Of a stretch of 32,644 nucleotides of DNA, positions 8,752-16,680 are shown in pieces. Position 1 is the stretch's first letter, and each line of letters starts with the position of its first letter. The position numbers and the translations under genes are program-made. The notes under the pieces are model-generated. The model was not told the DNA's origin. It made no database searches and saw only the letters and a program-made list of their open reading frames with translations. The stretch covers positions 1 to 32,644 of the forward strand of contig JAUUNK010000035.1 of NCBI GenBank assembly GCA_030844565.1. The letters run 5' to 3'. Origin of the DNA: Bacteroides ovatus (GTDB lineage Bacteria > Bacteroidota > Bacteroidia > Bacteroidales > Bacteroidaceae).

Positions 8752-10080
8752 ATGAAGACAAACACTACTCTTACAAGAAGACTGCTTTTGTCGGTATGGC
8801 TCTTGTCCTTAGCCTTGCTGCCTGCTGTGGCAGAAAACTATCCTTACCGCAGTGATGTACTGTGGGTCACTGTGCCCAACCATGCCGACTGGCTCTACGC
8901 CACCGGCGAAAAGGCGACCGTGGAGGTGCAATTCTATAAATACGGTATTCCCCGGGATGGTGTCACCGTCGACTATGAGATAGGCGGAGACATGATGCCT
9001 GCCGATACGAAAGGCAAGGTGACGTTGAAAAACGGCAAAGCAGTCATTCCCCTGGGCACAATGAAAGAACCCGGCTTCCGCGACTGCCGCCTTAAGGCAA
9101 CTGTGGACGGAAAGACGTATGCGCACCATGTCAAGGTGGGTTTTTCTCCCGAGAAGCTTCGCCCGTATACCGCCCTGCCTGCCGACTTCAATCAGTTCTG
9201 GGAAAAGGCGAAAGCAGAGCAAGCCCGATACCCCTTGACTTATACCAAGAAGCAGGTGGAGAAGTACTCCACCGACAAATTCGACTGCTATCTGGTGAAG
9301 CTCCAACTGAACCGCCAGGGACAAAGCATCTACGGCTACCTGTTCTGTCCTAAAGGGGAGGGTAAACATCCCGTGGTCCTCTGCCCTCCCGGTGCAGGCA
9401 TCAAGACGATTAAGGAACCTTTGCGACACAAATATTATGCAGACCAGGGCTGCATCCGCTTCGAAATCGAAATACACGGGCTTAATCCCGAAATGAGCGA
9501 AGAGGAATTTAAAGAAATCAGCACAGCCTTCAACGGCAGGGAAAATGGATATTTATCCAATGGTCTGGACAGCCGCGACAATTATTATATGAAGCGTGTC
9601 TATCTGGCATGTGTCCGCGCCCTCGACTTACTGACTTCTCTGCCGCAGTGGGACGGAAGAAATGTGATTGTGCAGGGTGGCAGCCAGGGCGGCGCTCTTG
9701 CCTTGGTCACAGCCGGACTCGACTCTCGCGTGACTGCTTGTGTAGCCAATCATCCCGCTTTAAGCGATATGGCAGGTTATAAAGCCGGACGTGCCGGGGG
9801 CTATCCCCACTTCTTCCGCAACTCCGTGGATATGGATACGCCGGCAAAGATACAGACGATGGCATATTATGATGTGGTGAACTTTGCCCGGCAGGTGAAG
9901 GCGGATACGTATATGACATGGGGATACAATGATGATGTGTGCCCGCCCACCACCAGTTATATTGTCTATAATGCGTTGAACTGCCCGAAAGAAGCGCTCA
10001 TCACTCCCATCAATGAGCACTGGACCTCCAATGATACGGAGTATGGGCACTTGCTTTGGATAAAGAAGCATCTGAAATAG
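8752..10080 (+). CDS. Secreted CE7-type acetyl esterase (AXE1 family) with N-terminal domain
   Basis: A 442-residue exported alpha/beta hydrolase. The signal peptide ends AVA before Glu-Asn (about residue 27). Residues about 28-135 form a beta-rich domain (VEVQFYKYGIPRDGVTVDYE) not found in the roughly 320-residue core enzymes. The rest matches the acetylxylan esterase / cephalosporin deacetylase family. The nucleophile is S311 in GGSQGG, the acid D394 in GYNDDVCPP, and the base H423 in NEHW. Such enzymes remove acetyl groups from xylo-oligosaccharides and other acetylated sugars. The local context gives no clear glycan target. It is probably transcribed with, or just after, the PAP2 gene. 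No obvious intrinsic terminator follows the stop, though an inverted repeat lies 97 bp downstream. Confidence 0.85.
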   Translation: MKTNTTLTRRLLLSVWLLSLALLPAVAENYPYRSDVLWVTVPNHADWLYATGEKATVEVQFYKYGIPRDGVTVDYEIGGDMMPADTKGKVTLKNGKAVIPLGTMKEPGFRDCRLKATVDGKTYAHHVKVGFSPEKLRPYTALPADFNQFWEKAKAEQARYPLTYTKKQVEKYSTDKFDCYLVKLQLNRQGQSIYGYLFCPKGEGKHPVVLCPPGAGIKTIKEPLRHKYYADQGCIRFEIEIHGLNPEMSEEEFKEISTAFNGRENGYLSNGLDSRDNYYMKRVYLACVRALDLLTSLPQWDGRNVIVQGGSQGGALALVTAGLDSRVTACVANHPALSDMAGYKAGRAGGYPHFFRNSVDMDTPAKIQTMAYYDVVNFARQVKADTYMTWGYNDDVCPPTTSYIVYNALNCPKEALITPINEHWTSNDTEYGHLLWIKKHLK

Positions 10081-10176
10081 TCCCTGCCCCGGGCTTCTTT
10101 ATTCTGAACTACCGGATGTGGGTAGGAAAACAGAGGGATAGCAAAAAACTCAGAACACTGACTAAAAGTCTCGGAA

Positions 10177-10225
10177 TCCCTATTTCTCCTTACGCGTACT
10201 TCTTTTCAAATGCTTGAAATAGGGA
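10177..10225. repeat. 10-bp inverted repeat downstream of the CE7 esterase
   Basis: TCCCTATTTC (10177-10186) and GAAATAGGGA (10216-10225) are perfect inverted copies separated by 29 bases. It could fold at the 3' end of the esterase mRNA. It lacks a U-run and is therefore not a standard terminator. Confidence 0.5.
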
Positions 10226-10242
10226 GATTACAGGCATAATAA

Positions 10243-10374
10243 GCCTTCTCTTTCAAGCTGGCAAGCCCTTGTCCCCGGCTTGAAGGCGCTTGTCCCCCGG
10301 GGTGAGTAGCCCTTGTCCCTCGAGTAAGAAGCCCTTACCCGGCGGATAGCAAGCCCTTGCCCCGGGAGTAGAGG
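10243..10374. repeat. Degenerate 22-bp tandem array A (about six units)
   Basis: GCCCTT or a close variant begins units at 10243 (degenerate), 10265, 10286, 10309, 10331 and 10353, so unit lengths are 22, 21, 23, 22 and 22, with the last unit running to 10374. Each unit continues with a C-rich/G-rich core (CCCCGG, CCCCGGGG, CTCGAG, CCCGGG) and a purine-rich tail. Bases 7-22 vary much more than the first six. There are no unique spacers and no open frame. Two similarly built arrays with different sequence occur at 16681 and 32502. Confidence 0.7.
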
Positions 10375-10759
10375 GGAAATTCTTTCGGCTTCGGCATGTT
10401 TTTGCTCTGAAATAAGAAAGACGGGCTAGGAAAATGGGTAGGAATTTTCTGGTTTGTCGGTAGGCATGAACCTCTTGTTTTTATCGTAATGGTTTCCTTT
10501 CGGGCGGAAGGCTTTCATTTTGTCTTTAGCACCTTCTCTTCTTTTTCTTCCGGTCGCCAGGAGAGGATTTTTGCTTCTATCTTGAATTTCCTTTAAGGCA
10601 AATTACTGCGTTTTTTTCGAGTAGCCTGTAGTCTGGGCAGGAATAAGCGATTCTCAGGCTGTTTCGTTGACAAAGTGTCATTTTGCTAATCTGCCTGCCA
10701 CATTCGTTTATGCTTATCTTTCCTTTGGGATAGGCTACCGTTTATGCACAAGCCTGCCA

Positions 10760-10826
10760 CTCATCTGCATGGTGTAACTCAGTTCCCCGCCCTCGGAGGT
10801 CGGGAACTGGACACTTAGCGGATGAG
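10760..10826 (-). terminator. Nested three-stem hairpin after the phosphodiesterase gene
   Basis: Three stems are nested. CTCATCTGC (10760-10768) pairs with GCGGATGAG (10818-10826), GTGT (772-775) pairs with ACAC (811-814), and CAGTTCCC (780-787) pairs with GGGAACTG (802-809). The structure starts 13 bp after the stop of the minus-strand gene ending at 10840. No U-run follows on the minus strand, so it may protect or process the 3' end rather than act as a simple intrinsic terminator. Confidence 0.5.
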
Positions 10827-10839
10827 GGCAAAGACTTCG

Positions 10840-11757
10840 TTATCTGAAAACAACCTCTACCGGTCGTCCAATCCATGCTTGCGGTTGCTGCAAACCAAAG
10901 ATATAAGCAATGGTAGCAGCCACGTCATATTGCATAGTACTCAGTTCGTCGAAGCATACACCGCTTTTTATATTCTTTCCGGAGAGGATGAAGGGGGTCT
11001 CCATTTCTTGCATCGTCTTTCCGCCGTGGCCTTTGTTGATGCCGCCGTGGTCGGAAGTCAATATAAAGATGGTGTCATCCAGCATGCCGGCATCTTTCAC
11101 CGCTTGCACAATCTGGGCTATGTACGTATCGAGCTCTTTCAGCTTCTCATAATATTCGGGGGTGTCATGTCCGGCAGTATGTCCGGTGTGGTCGGGGCTG
11201 TCGAAGCAGACGGCAAGCAGGGTGGGTTGCTTTTCTTTTATATAAGCAGCGGCTTGAGTGCTCAGTTCCTTCGGGTGTTGGTTGCAATCTGCCACGTGAT
11301 AGTGGCGGCTGAGGGAAAGCGTGTCTACCAGGTATTTGATTCCGTCCCATTCGTAGAAGCAACCGATTTCCGCTTCAGGGCGGGCATCGCGCAGCAGTTG
11401 GAAGACGGTGGGGAAGATGCCGTGTTCGTTCAGCACCCGTGAAGGCAATTCGGGAGTTTGAGAACCCCATTCGGTGTATCCGTGCAGTTCCGGTCCTGCT
11501 CCCATAAACATGGACGCCCAGTTGACGGCGCTCGAAGAGGGGAGGGCGGAACGTTTCTTTAATGTGTAAGAACCTTCTTCCATCAACTTCTTCACCGTGG
11601 GCATGTCGGCTTTAGGAAGACTGTAGGCTCCCCAGCCGTCCAGGCCGATGAGGATGACGTGTTTGGCTTTGTCTTCTCCTTTCCCGGGGGAACAGGAAGT
11701 GACGGTGAACAGGAAAGTAAAGGCGGTGAGCAGCATTAAAAGAGTTTGTTTATTCAT
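10840..11757 (-). CDS. Lipoprotein of the type I phosphodiesterase / alkaline phosphatase family
   Basis: I place the start at 11757, giving 305 residues. From there the protein begins MNKQTLLMLLTAFTFLFTVT followed by S-C, a lipoprotein signal with C22. An upstream in-frame ATG at 11841 lies beyond the promoter (11828-11859) and adds a non-signal-like leader. The metal-binding residues of the phosphopentomutase/alkaline phosphatase superfamily are visible: D40 in LIGLDGWG, the Ser-rich nucleophile site PSSSAVNW (73-80), DSPDHTGHTAGHD (186-198), SDHGG (235-239) and H244 in GHGG. The family hydrolyses phosphodiesters, pyrophosphates or phosphate esters. It would act in the periplasm or at the outer membrane on an unknown substrate. 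Confidence 0.88.
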   Translation of the reverse strand: MNKQTLLMLLTAFTFLFTVTSCSPGKGEDKAKHVILIGLDGWGAYSLPKADMPTVKKLMEEGSYTLKKRSALPSSSAVNWASMFMGAGPELHGYTEWGSQTPELPSRVLNEHGIFPTVFQLLRDARPEAEIGCFYEWDGIKYLVDTLSLSRHYHVADCNQHPKELSTQAAAYIKEKQPTLLAVCFDSPDHTGHTAGHDTPEYYEKLKELDTYIAQIVQAVKDAGMLDDTIFILTSDHGGINKGHGGKTMQEMETPFILSGKNIKSGVCFDELSTMQYDVAATIAYIFGLQQPQAWIGRPVEVVFR

Positions 11758-11827
11758 GGTATCTTTGTTTAAATGATTAATCATCCTTGCTTCCTTATAA
11801 ATAGGAAGATATGCGGAAGTGCTGACG

Positions 11828-11859
11828 CAAAGGTAGGACAATCCGCCAGGGAAGACAAA
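11828..11859 (-). promoter_or_regulatory. Promoter of the phosphodiesterase lipoprotein gene
   Basis: On the minus strand TTTG (11859-11856) is followed after exactly 20 bases by TACCTTTG (11835-11828). Both elements match the Bacteroides consensus. The predicted start near 11823 lies downstream of the ATG at 11841, which rules that codon out and supports the start at 11757. Confidence 0.7.
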
Positions 11860-11960
11860 TACAATCTTAGCAATAACTAATACTTTTGCATTATTTATCT
11901 CAAACTAATACTTTACTGCTCAAAAACAATGCCGGTGGCGGGCGGTGCAAGGATTTGTTA

Positions 11961-11978
11961 TATATTTGCGCGCAAATA
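11961..11978 (+). promoter_or_regulatory. -7 box embedded in a 16-bp palindrome, DUF4832 gene
   Basis: TATATTTG (11961-11968) is a -7 box, 20 bp before the ATG at 11989. It overlaps the perfect palindrome TATTTGCGCGCAAATA (11963-11978). The predicted start is inside the palindrome, which would therefore suit a repressor site or a leader hairpin. Confidence 0.5.
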
Positions 11979-11988
11979 AATAATTACT

Positions 11989-13560
11989 ATGAAAAAGAAT
12001 TGGATATATAGTAGCGTATTAGTGACCCTATTGGGCGTGTTAGCAAGTGGTTGTGGCGATTCGCAACGGGTGGTCGCGTTCCGGGGAATCTGCGCAGACG
12101 ATGCACAGGGCGGGAAGGGGTTGCATAATCCCGGAAGAGGCTTCCGCCTGGAGACAGCAGTGGACGTACTGGAACAGAAAGACGACCCCACAGGGCAGTT
12201 ACGGGAGCTTTCGCAGAAATATGCTTCGGACAGCGTTTCGCTCTCCCAAAGTTACTTCTACCTGACTTATTTAATAGGCAAGGAACTGACGGAAGAAAAC
12301 TTCGCCACCATGCAGCTCTACTTCGACGAACTGCAACGGCAAGGCAAAAAGGCGGTGCTACGCTTCGCCTACGAGAAAGATTTTGTAAGAAGAGAACCGA
12401 TAGGACCGACACTGGACCAGGCATTGGCGCATCTGGACCAACTGAAACCTTTCCTGGAAAAGAACAAAGACCTCATTCTGGTAGTGCAAGCCGGAGTTAT
12501 CGGCGCCTGGGGAGAATGGCACAGCTCGGTGCACGGGCTGGAAAACTCAGAAGAAGCTAAGAAAGCCGTGCTCGAGAAACTCCTCTCCGTAGTCCCCGCG
12601 GAGAAGAACGTGCAAGTGAGGGTTCCCGAATTTAAGAACCTGCTCAAAGACAAGCCGGAGCTCTACCGGAGAATCTCTTTCCATGATGACTTTATCGTGA
12701 TTCGCCCTGACCGGTGGGATGGAGATATGCACGAAGGGACTCCCAACTTTAACCAGATAGTAGAAGAGTCTCCCTACCTCGTAGTAGACGGCGAACTGCC
12801 TTGGGGATTCTGGAGCGTGGGGGCTGACCCGGACAGTCCTTCCGCCGGATGGATTATCGACGGGATGCAAGTGGCGCGCCGCCTCTTTTTGCAACACTAC
12901 ACTTCCCTGAGCATTATACATAACTATAAAGAGCAGCATGCCAACCGCCGTTTTGATGAGAACAATCCACCCGAGTATTCAATGGTAGTCTGGAAGAAAA
13001 CTCCGCTGCGGGAAGATTCACTGAGGAAATATCACATGCCCGTCTCCGACAGTTATTTCCGCAAGCAAGACGGTACAGAAGTGGAAAGAAATGCATTCGA
13101 CTATATCCGCGACCACCTCGGCTACCGGATTGAGTTGCAGGAACTCCGTCTCCCCCAAACACTCCGCAGCAAGGAGGAGAATCGTCTCAACCTGACACTG
13201 ATAAATAGAGGTTTCGCTACTGTCTTTGGGGAACACCCCGTTTGCTTTGTTCTCATAGACGGGCAGGGAATGGTCACCGAACTGGCTACCACCTCCGCCA
13301 ACCCTGTGGATTGGCAACCTTTTCAACCGGGAGATTCTCTCTGCACTCCGCTGGTTCATCAGGTAGAAGCATCTTTCCGTCTGCCCGGCTCGCTAGAGGC
13401 AGGAAACTATGAACTGGGACTGTGGATACCCGATGCTTCCGAAAGATTGCGGTATAACCCACGCTATGCCATCCGCTGTGCCAACGGCAACACAAAATGG
13501 CGGGTATCTGCCGACAAACGGTATGGGGTGAATATCCTCACTCCGGTAGAGATAAATTAA
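11989..13560 (+). CDS. DUF4874/DUF4832 lipoprotein
   Basis: A 523-residue lipoprotein with a signal peptide ending LASGC (lipid Cys C22). NPGRGF at residues 47-52 opens the DUF4874-type N-terminal region. This region looks like a TIM-barrel-type glycoside hydrolase fold (VVQAGVIGAWGEWH, about residues 164-177, at a position where glycosidases carry an acidic residue). The C-terminal part (about residues 200-520, for example DGELPWGFWSVG and later a beta-sandwich) fits DUF4832. No activity is known to me for the pair; a role in polysaccharide breakdown is a reasonable guess. It stands alone, and its stop codon overlaps the stop of the convergent antiporter gene. Confidence 0.8.
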   Translation: MKKNWIYSSVLVTLLGVLASGCGDSQRVVAFRGICADDAQGGKGLHNPGRGFRLETAVDVLEQKDDPTGQLRELSQKYASDSVSLSQSYFYLTYLIGKELTEENFATMQLYFDELQRQGKKAVLRFAYEKDFVRREPIGPTLDQALAHLDQLKPFLEKNKDLILVVQAGVIGAWGEWHSSVHGLENSEEAKKAVLEKLLSVVPAEKNVQVRVPEFKNLLKDKPELYRRISFHDDFIVIRPDRWDGDMHEGTPNFNQIVEESPYLVVDGELPWGFWSVGADPDSPSAGWIIDGMQVARRLFLQHYTSLSIIHNYKEQHANRRFDENNPPEYSMVVWKKTPLREDSLRKYHMPVSDSYFRKQDGTEVERNAFDYIRDHLGYRIELQELRLPQTLRSKEENRLNLTLINRGFATVFGEHPVCFVLIDGQGMVTELATTSANPVDWQPFQPGDSLCTPLVHQVEASFRLPGSLEAGNYELGLWIPDASERLRYNPRYAIRCANGNTKWRVSADKRYGVNILTPVEIN

Positions 13561-14531
13561 ATGTTATATATCAATATCACGGTGTAGGCTATGTAGCAAA
13601 GAATCATAATTGCTCCCTCTATTCTTGTTATGGTTCGTTTGGCAAAGAAGAGCCCGAAGAACCATAGCAGGATGCCGGAGGCTACCAATGTGAGCAAATC
13701 AAAGTTAGTGATGCCGTTCAGGCGGAGCGGAGTGATAGTGGCGCTGCATCCCAATACAAGGAATATATTGAACAGGTTGCTGCCGATAACGTTTCCAATC
13801 GCTATCTCCGGGTTCTTCTTCAGGGCGGCCACGATGGAGGTGGCAAGTTCGGGAAGTGAAGTCCCTCCTGCCACAAGGGTCAAGCCGATAACGGATTCGC
13901 TTACTCCCAGTCCGCGTGCGATGCCCGTGGCACCATTGACAAAGAACTGCCCGCCGTAGATAAGCGCCAGCAATCCTCCCAGGATATAGACGATAGACCT
14001 CCACCAGGGCAGGACGTGGATTTCTTCTTCCTCTCCCCCTGCTTCCAAAGCCTCGGTAGCGCTCTTGTTGCGTGAAATGGCAAAGGTATATCCCAGGAAG
14101 ATAGAGAAGAAACAAAGCAATAGCAATCCGTCCGAAGTACTGAGTACGTTCTCCGGCGCTTTATCGAGAAAGACACCGTTGGCGCAAATCAGCAATACAA
14201 TGGAGGAAAGGATGCAGAGGGGGATTTCTTTGCGCAACGTGTTGCGGGTGATTACAATAGGGGCGAACAAGGCAGTGCAGCCCACAATCATAAAAGTATT
14301 AAAGATGTTGCTTCCCACCACGTTACCTATGGCAATATCCGCACTTCCTTTCACGGCAGATGAAATGCTTACAGCCAGCTCCGGAGCGGATGTCCCGAAG
14401 GCGACAATGGTAAGTCCGATAACGATGGAAGGAATACGAAGCTTTTTGGCGACAGATGCCGCCCCGTCAGTCAAGGCGTTAGCTCCCAGCAGGATAAGAA
14501 GCAAACCTCCGATAAGAAATAGAGTGTCCAT
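13557..14531 (-). CDS. Na+/Ca2+ exchanger of the CaCA family (YrbG-like)
   Basis: A 324-residue inner-membrane antiporter with about ten hydrophobic helices in two inverted halves. The two alpha repeats that form the ion-binding site are clear. The first is GTSAPELAVSI (46-56) with GNVVGSNIFN; the second is GTSLPELATSI (223-233) with GNVIGSNLFN. The central hydrophilic loop (ATEALEAGGEEEEIH) is short, as in bacterial members. It would exchange cations, probably expelling Ca2+ in return for Na+. It has its own promoter and converges on the DUF4832 gene, sharing TTAA at the two stop codons. Confidence 0.92.
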   Translation of the reverse strand: MDTLFLIGGLLLILLGANALTDGAASVAKKLRIPSIVIGLTIVAFGTSAPELAVSISSAVKGSADIAIGNVVGSNIFNTFMIVGCTALFAPIVITRNTLRKEIPLCILSSIVLLICANGVFLDKAPENVLSTSDGLLLLCFFSIFLGYTFAISRNKSATEALEAGGEEEEIHVLPWWRSIVYILGGLLALIYGGQFFVNGATGIARGLGVSESVIGLTLVAGGTSLPELATSIVAALKKNPEIAIGNVIGSNLFNIFLVLGCSATITPLRLNGITNFDLLTLVASGILLWFFGLFFAKRTITRIEGAIMILCYIAYTVILIYNI

Positions 14532-14554
14532 ATCGTCTTTTTAAAATTAGAGAA

Positions 14555-14599
14555 CAAAGATAAATATTCTCCTGTATGTAACAAACAGAAAGTTTGTTA
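14555..14599 (-). promoter_or_regulatory. Promoter of the antiporter gene with overlapping hairpin
   Basis: On the minus strand TTTG (14585-14582) precedes TATCTTTG (14562-14555) by 19 bases, a good Bacteroides promoter. The -33 lies inside a perfect inverted repeat, TAACAAAC (14579-14586) and GTTTGTTA (14592-14599) with a 5-base loop. A protein bound there would compete with RNA polymerase. Confidence 0.6.
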
Positions 14600-14606
14600 T
14601 GTTTTC

Positions 14607-14689
14607 GGGGAGAAGGAGATAGAAGAGGAAAGAAGTGAAAGGAAAGCAAGAGAGGAAAGGAGAAAGAGAAAGGAGAGAAGAGAAAAAAG
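14607..14689 (+). repeat. 83-bp polypurine tract
   Basis: Only three of 83 bases are pyrimidines (T14620, T14635 or T14636, C14647), and the run from 14648 to 14689 is pure A/G. The tract sits directly beyond the LruC gene terminator, so on that transcript strand it is polypyrimidine. Such tracts can form triplex DNA or extend a terminator. No coding frame is supported. Confidence 0.7.
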
Positions 14690-14737
14690 TTAGAGGAGTT
14701 ATCATCCCTTGGGGTCTGAGAGTGAAAGCTCCTCTAA
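14690..14737 (-). terminator. Intrinsic terminator of the LruC-domain gene
   Basis: TTAGAGGAG (14690-14698) pairs with CTCCTCTAA (14729-14737), and an inner CCC/GGG can pair within the loop. On the minus strand the stem is followed by CTTTTTTCTC. It begins 25 bp after the stop codon at 14763. Confidence 0.75.
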
Positions 14738-14762
14738 TTTATTATTTATTGCTTATTTGGGG

Positions 14763-16478
14763 TTAGCGTTCTTCGCGCTTTATAAGCAGGTTTTCATTGG
14801 TGGGCTTTCGGAACCAATCGTCATCTCTGGGGAGATTAAAGGGGTAAGCATCCGAAATGCTCTTAGTCTCTAAGCACCAACGGAAAGGATTCTCTGTAGT
14901 AGAATCGCTGATAGGAATCTTAAGTACGTAGGGGAATTCTTTAGTATTATAAACACCTTCCTCAATATATCCTTTTCCATTATACAAATAAGGCTTTATT
15001 TCGCCGGAGAAGGTTTTAGTCTTTGTCAAAGAATTAGTTTCATCGGATGTATCGCGGACGTTATAGTATCCCTTGATATCTTGGAAAATAGGAACGTAGC
15101 TGCCGTTTACCTTGAATCCGAATTCGTTAGTGAAGAGGCAGCCGGTAGCCAACAAGCGGGCTGTTACTTCTTTGGTGGAATTATCAGCGTAACTAGTAAT
15201 AGCATATTCCACTACTACATCGTTAAAATCAAAGTCTCCATGTTCGGGATAGTTGTCTTCAAACAAATAATATCCTTTCTCTACCGCATAAGTTTCTACA
15301 ACCGGAGGATCTATCGGATCTACTGGTCCAAGCGCTACCGGGTCACTTTGGATAAGACAAAGCATGTCATTGTAGTCACCATCATAAGCTCTATAAATAG
15401 GAGTACGATTTTCCATACCCAACACATTACCTTCAAAGTCATTCACTTGAATGTGCTGGATGAAGCCATTAGACACTTGTTTCTCTAATTTGAATGTACC
15501 CGCATTATTCTGATATGTCAACGTTTGCCCTATATATTCTATGTCTCCATAGAAATTTAGTGCATCTTTCTTTTGGGATAAATTAAGCGCCGGTGTGGTG
15601 AATTGAGGACGCTCATTCGAACCCCGGAACACAAAACCAATATTCACGCCCTTAGAAAATTCACCTAAAAGGACTCGAGTATATTCTCCTTTTTCAGCCT
15701 TTCTATTCTCTTCCCAGCTGTTAAAAATATACTGCCCATTCTTATTAGTATTGTTATCTTGAACACGTATCTGTTTATAAGGAACCTCTACTATTTTACC
15801 TTCATCATCTCTTCCATAGAAAGTACAGTCACCGACTGTTAGATTTTCCAATTGATCTGAAGGGTATGTGTAGAACCAAAGTTTACCATACAGTTTACTT
15901 CCGGCTAAAGGATTCTCGAATCCGCCATCACTTAAATAAGTTATCCACACTTGAACTTTCTCAAAAGGACCAGAACTAGGAGTTTCAGCAACTTTCAAGT
16001 CAGTACATTTGTACAAATCCTCCCCTTTTACATTATTAGTTCTTTCAGGGAAATACTTATTGTTGATAGTTCTTATTACTTCATCTGTTACATTAGGTAT
16101 ATCTCCTTCACTAGCCCTTGATTTACCAGCATCATCATTAATCGAGATATTCTTTACCGTAGACTCTATCATCTTTCCATTACCAAGAATATAAAGTGTC
16201 TTCACATCCTTGGGGACATTCAATGTAGTGTGAATAGGTGTCTTTCCCACGAGATATGGTTCCTTTACTAGTGATCCCTCTTCATAAGGAAAACTGTAAT
16301 AGACCGAGTACACCATACCTTCATATTTCGAGTCAATGTCCACACTGATCTCGGTATGGTTGCTGAATTGCGCTGCGTATCCTTCTCCACCCTTGTTTTC
16401 ATTACCCCCATCGTAATGGTCGGAGTGGTCTATGCACGAGCATAGCATTAAACAAATTACAATAGGAATTAGCCTCAT
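14763..16478 (-). CDS. LruC-domain lipoprotein
   Basis: A 571-residue exported protein. MRLIPIVICLMLCSC gives a lipoprotein signal with C15 the likely lipid-modified residue. The first 400 residues are poorly characterised and include beta-rich stretches (YVYSFPYEEG-like and GKLWFYTYPSDQ). From about residue 405 a LruC domain begins: FEDNYPEHGDFDFNDVVVEY with the acidic DFDFND at 415-420, then TARLLATGCLFTNEFGFKV. The name comes from Leptospira LruC; in Bacteroidetes these are surface lipoproteins of unknown function, and the acidic loop may bind calcium. The gene is visibly AT-richer than its neighbours, hinting at separate ancestry. It has its own promoter and terminator. Confidence 0.82.
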   Translation of the reverse strand: MRLIPIVICLMLCSCIDHSDHYDGGNENKGGEGYAAQFSNHTEISVDIDSKYEGMVYSVYYSFPYEEGSLVKEPYLVGKTPIHTTLNVPKDVKTLYILGNGKMIESTVKNISINDDAGKSRASEGDIPNVTDEVIRTINNKYFPERTNNVKGEDLYKCTDLKVAETPSSGPFEKVQVWITYLSDGGFENPLAGSKLYGKLWFYTYPSDQLENLTVGDCTFYGRDDEGKIVEVPYKQIRVQDNNTNKNGQYIFNSWEENRKAEKGEYTRVLLGEFSKGVNIGFVFRGSNERPQFTTPALNLSQKKDALNFYGDIEYIGQTLTYQNNAGTFKLEKQVSNGFIQHIQVNDFEGNVLGMENRTPIYRAYDGDYNDMLCLIQSDPVALGPVDPIDPPVVETYAVEKGYYLFEDNYPEHGDFDFNDVVVEYAITSYADNSTKEVTARLLATGCLFTNEFGFKVNGSYVPIFQDIKGYYNVRDTSDETNSLTKTKTFSGEIKPYLYNGKGYIEEGVYNTKEFPYVLKIPISDSTTENPFRWCLETKSISDAYPFNLPRDDDWFRKPTNENLLIKREER

Positions 16479-16510
16479 ATCTTTAATACTTTAGTGATTA
16501 ATTTACGCTG

Positions 16511-16518
16511 CAAATATA
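16511..16518 (-). promoter_or_regulatory. -7 box of the LruC-domain gene
   Basis: TATATTTG on the minus strand, 32 bp upstream of the start codon at 16478. No -33 TTTG is seen at the proper spacing. Confidence 0.45.
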
Positions 16519-16680
16519 GTAAAAATCAGCAATATAAACTATTTATTTGTATATTTTATATATAACTTGTAAATTTCTAGCATGAAAGGGGTGGAGATAT
16601 AGCGCTTTTCTTCTCTTTCCAGGTATTTCTCTTTTTATTTAAAGTAAGAATTTCTTCTGTGCAAATTCCTTTAAAAAGTG

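Larger units (their letters stand above)
10081..10839. other. 759-bp non-coding gap between convergent genes
   Basis: No coding frame with family-like features is seen on either strand. The gap contains an inverted repeat (10177-10225), a 22-bp repeat array (10243-10374), a T-rich stretch (about 10440-10620) without recognisable structure, and a nested hairpin (10760-10826). It is the longest gene-free stretch in the window. Confidence 0.6.

Noticed and set aside
10243..10374. CRISPR-like array
   Set aside because: Units are directly adjacent with no spacers, repeats are too degenerate, and no cas gene is present. The same applies to the arrays at 16681 and 32502.
10440..10760. Pseudogene remnant in the long gap
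   Set aside because: No frame gives a recognisable protein segment; the T-rich stretch has no detectable gene similarity by eye.
11757..11841. Upstream start at 11841 for the phosphodiesterase gene
   Set aside because: It lies upstream of the predicted transcription start and places 28 non-signal residues before a perfect lipoprotein signal.
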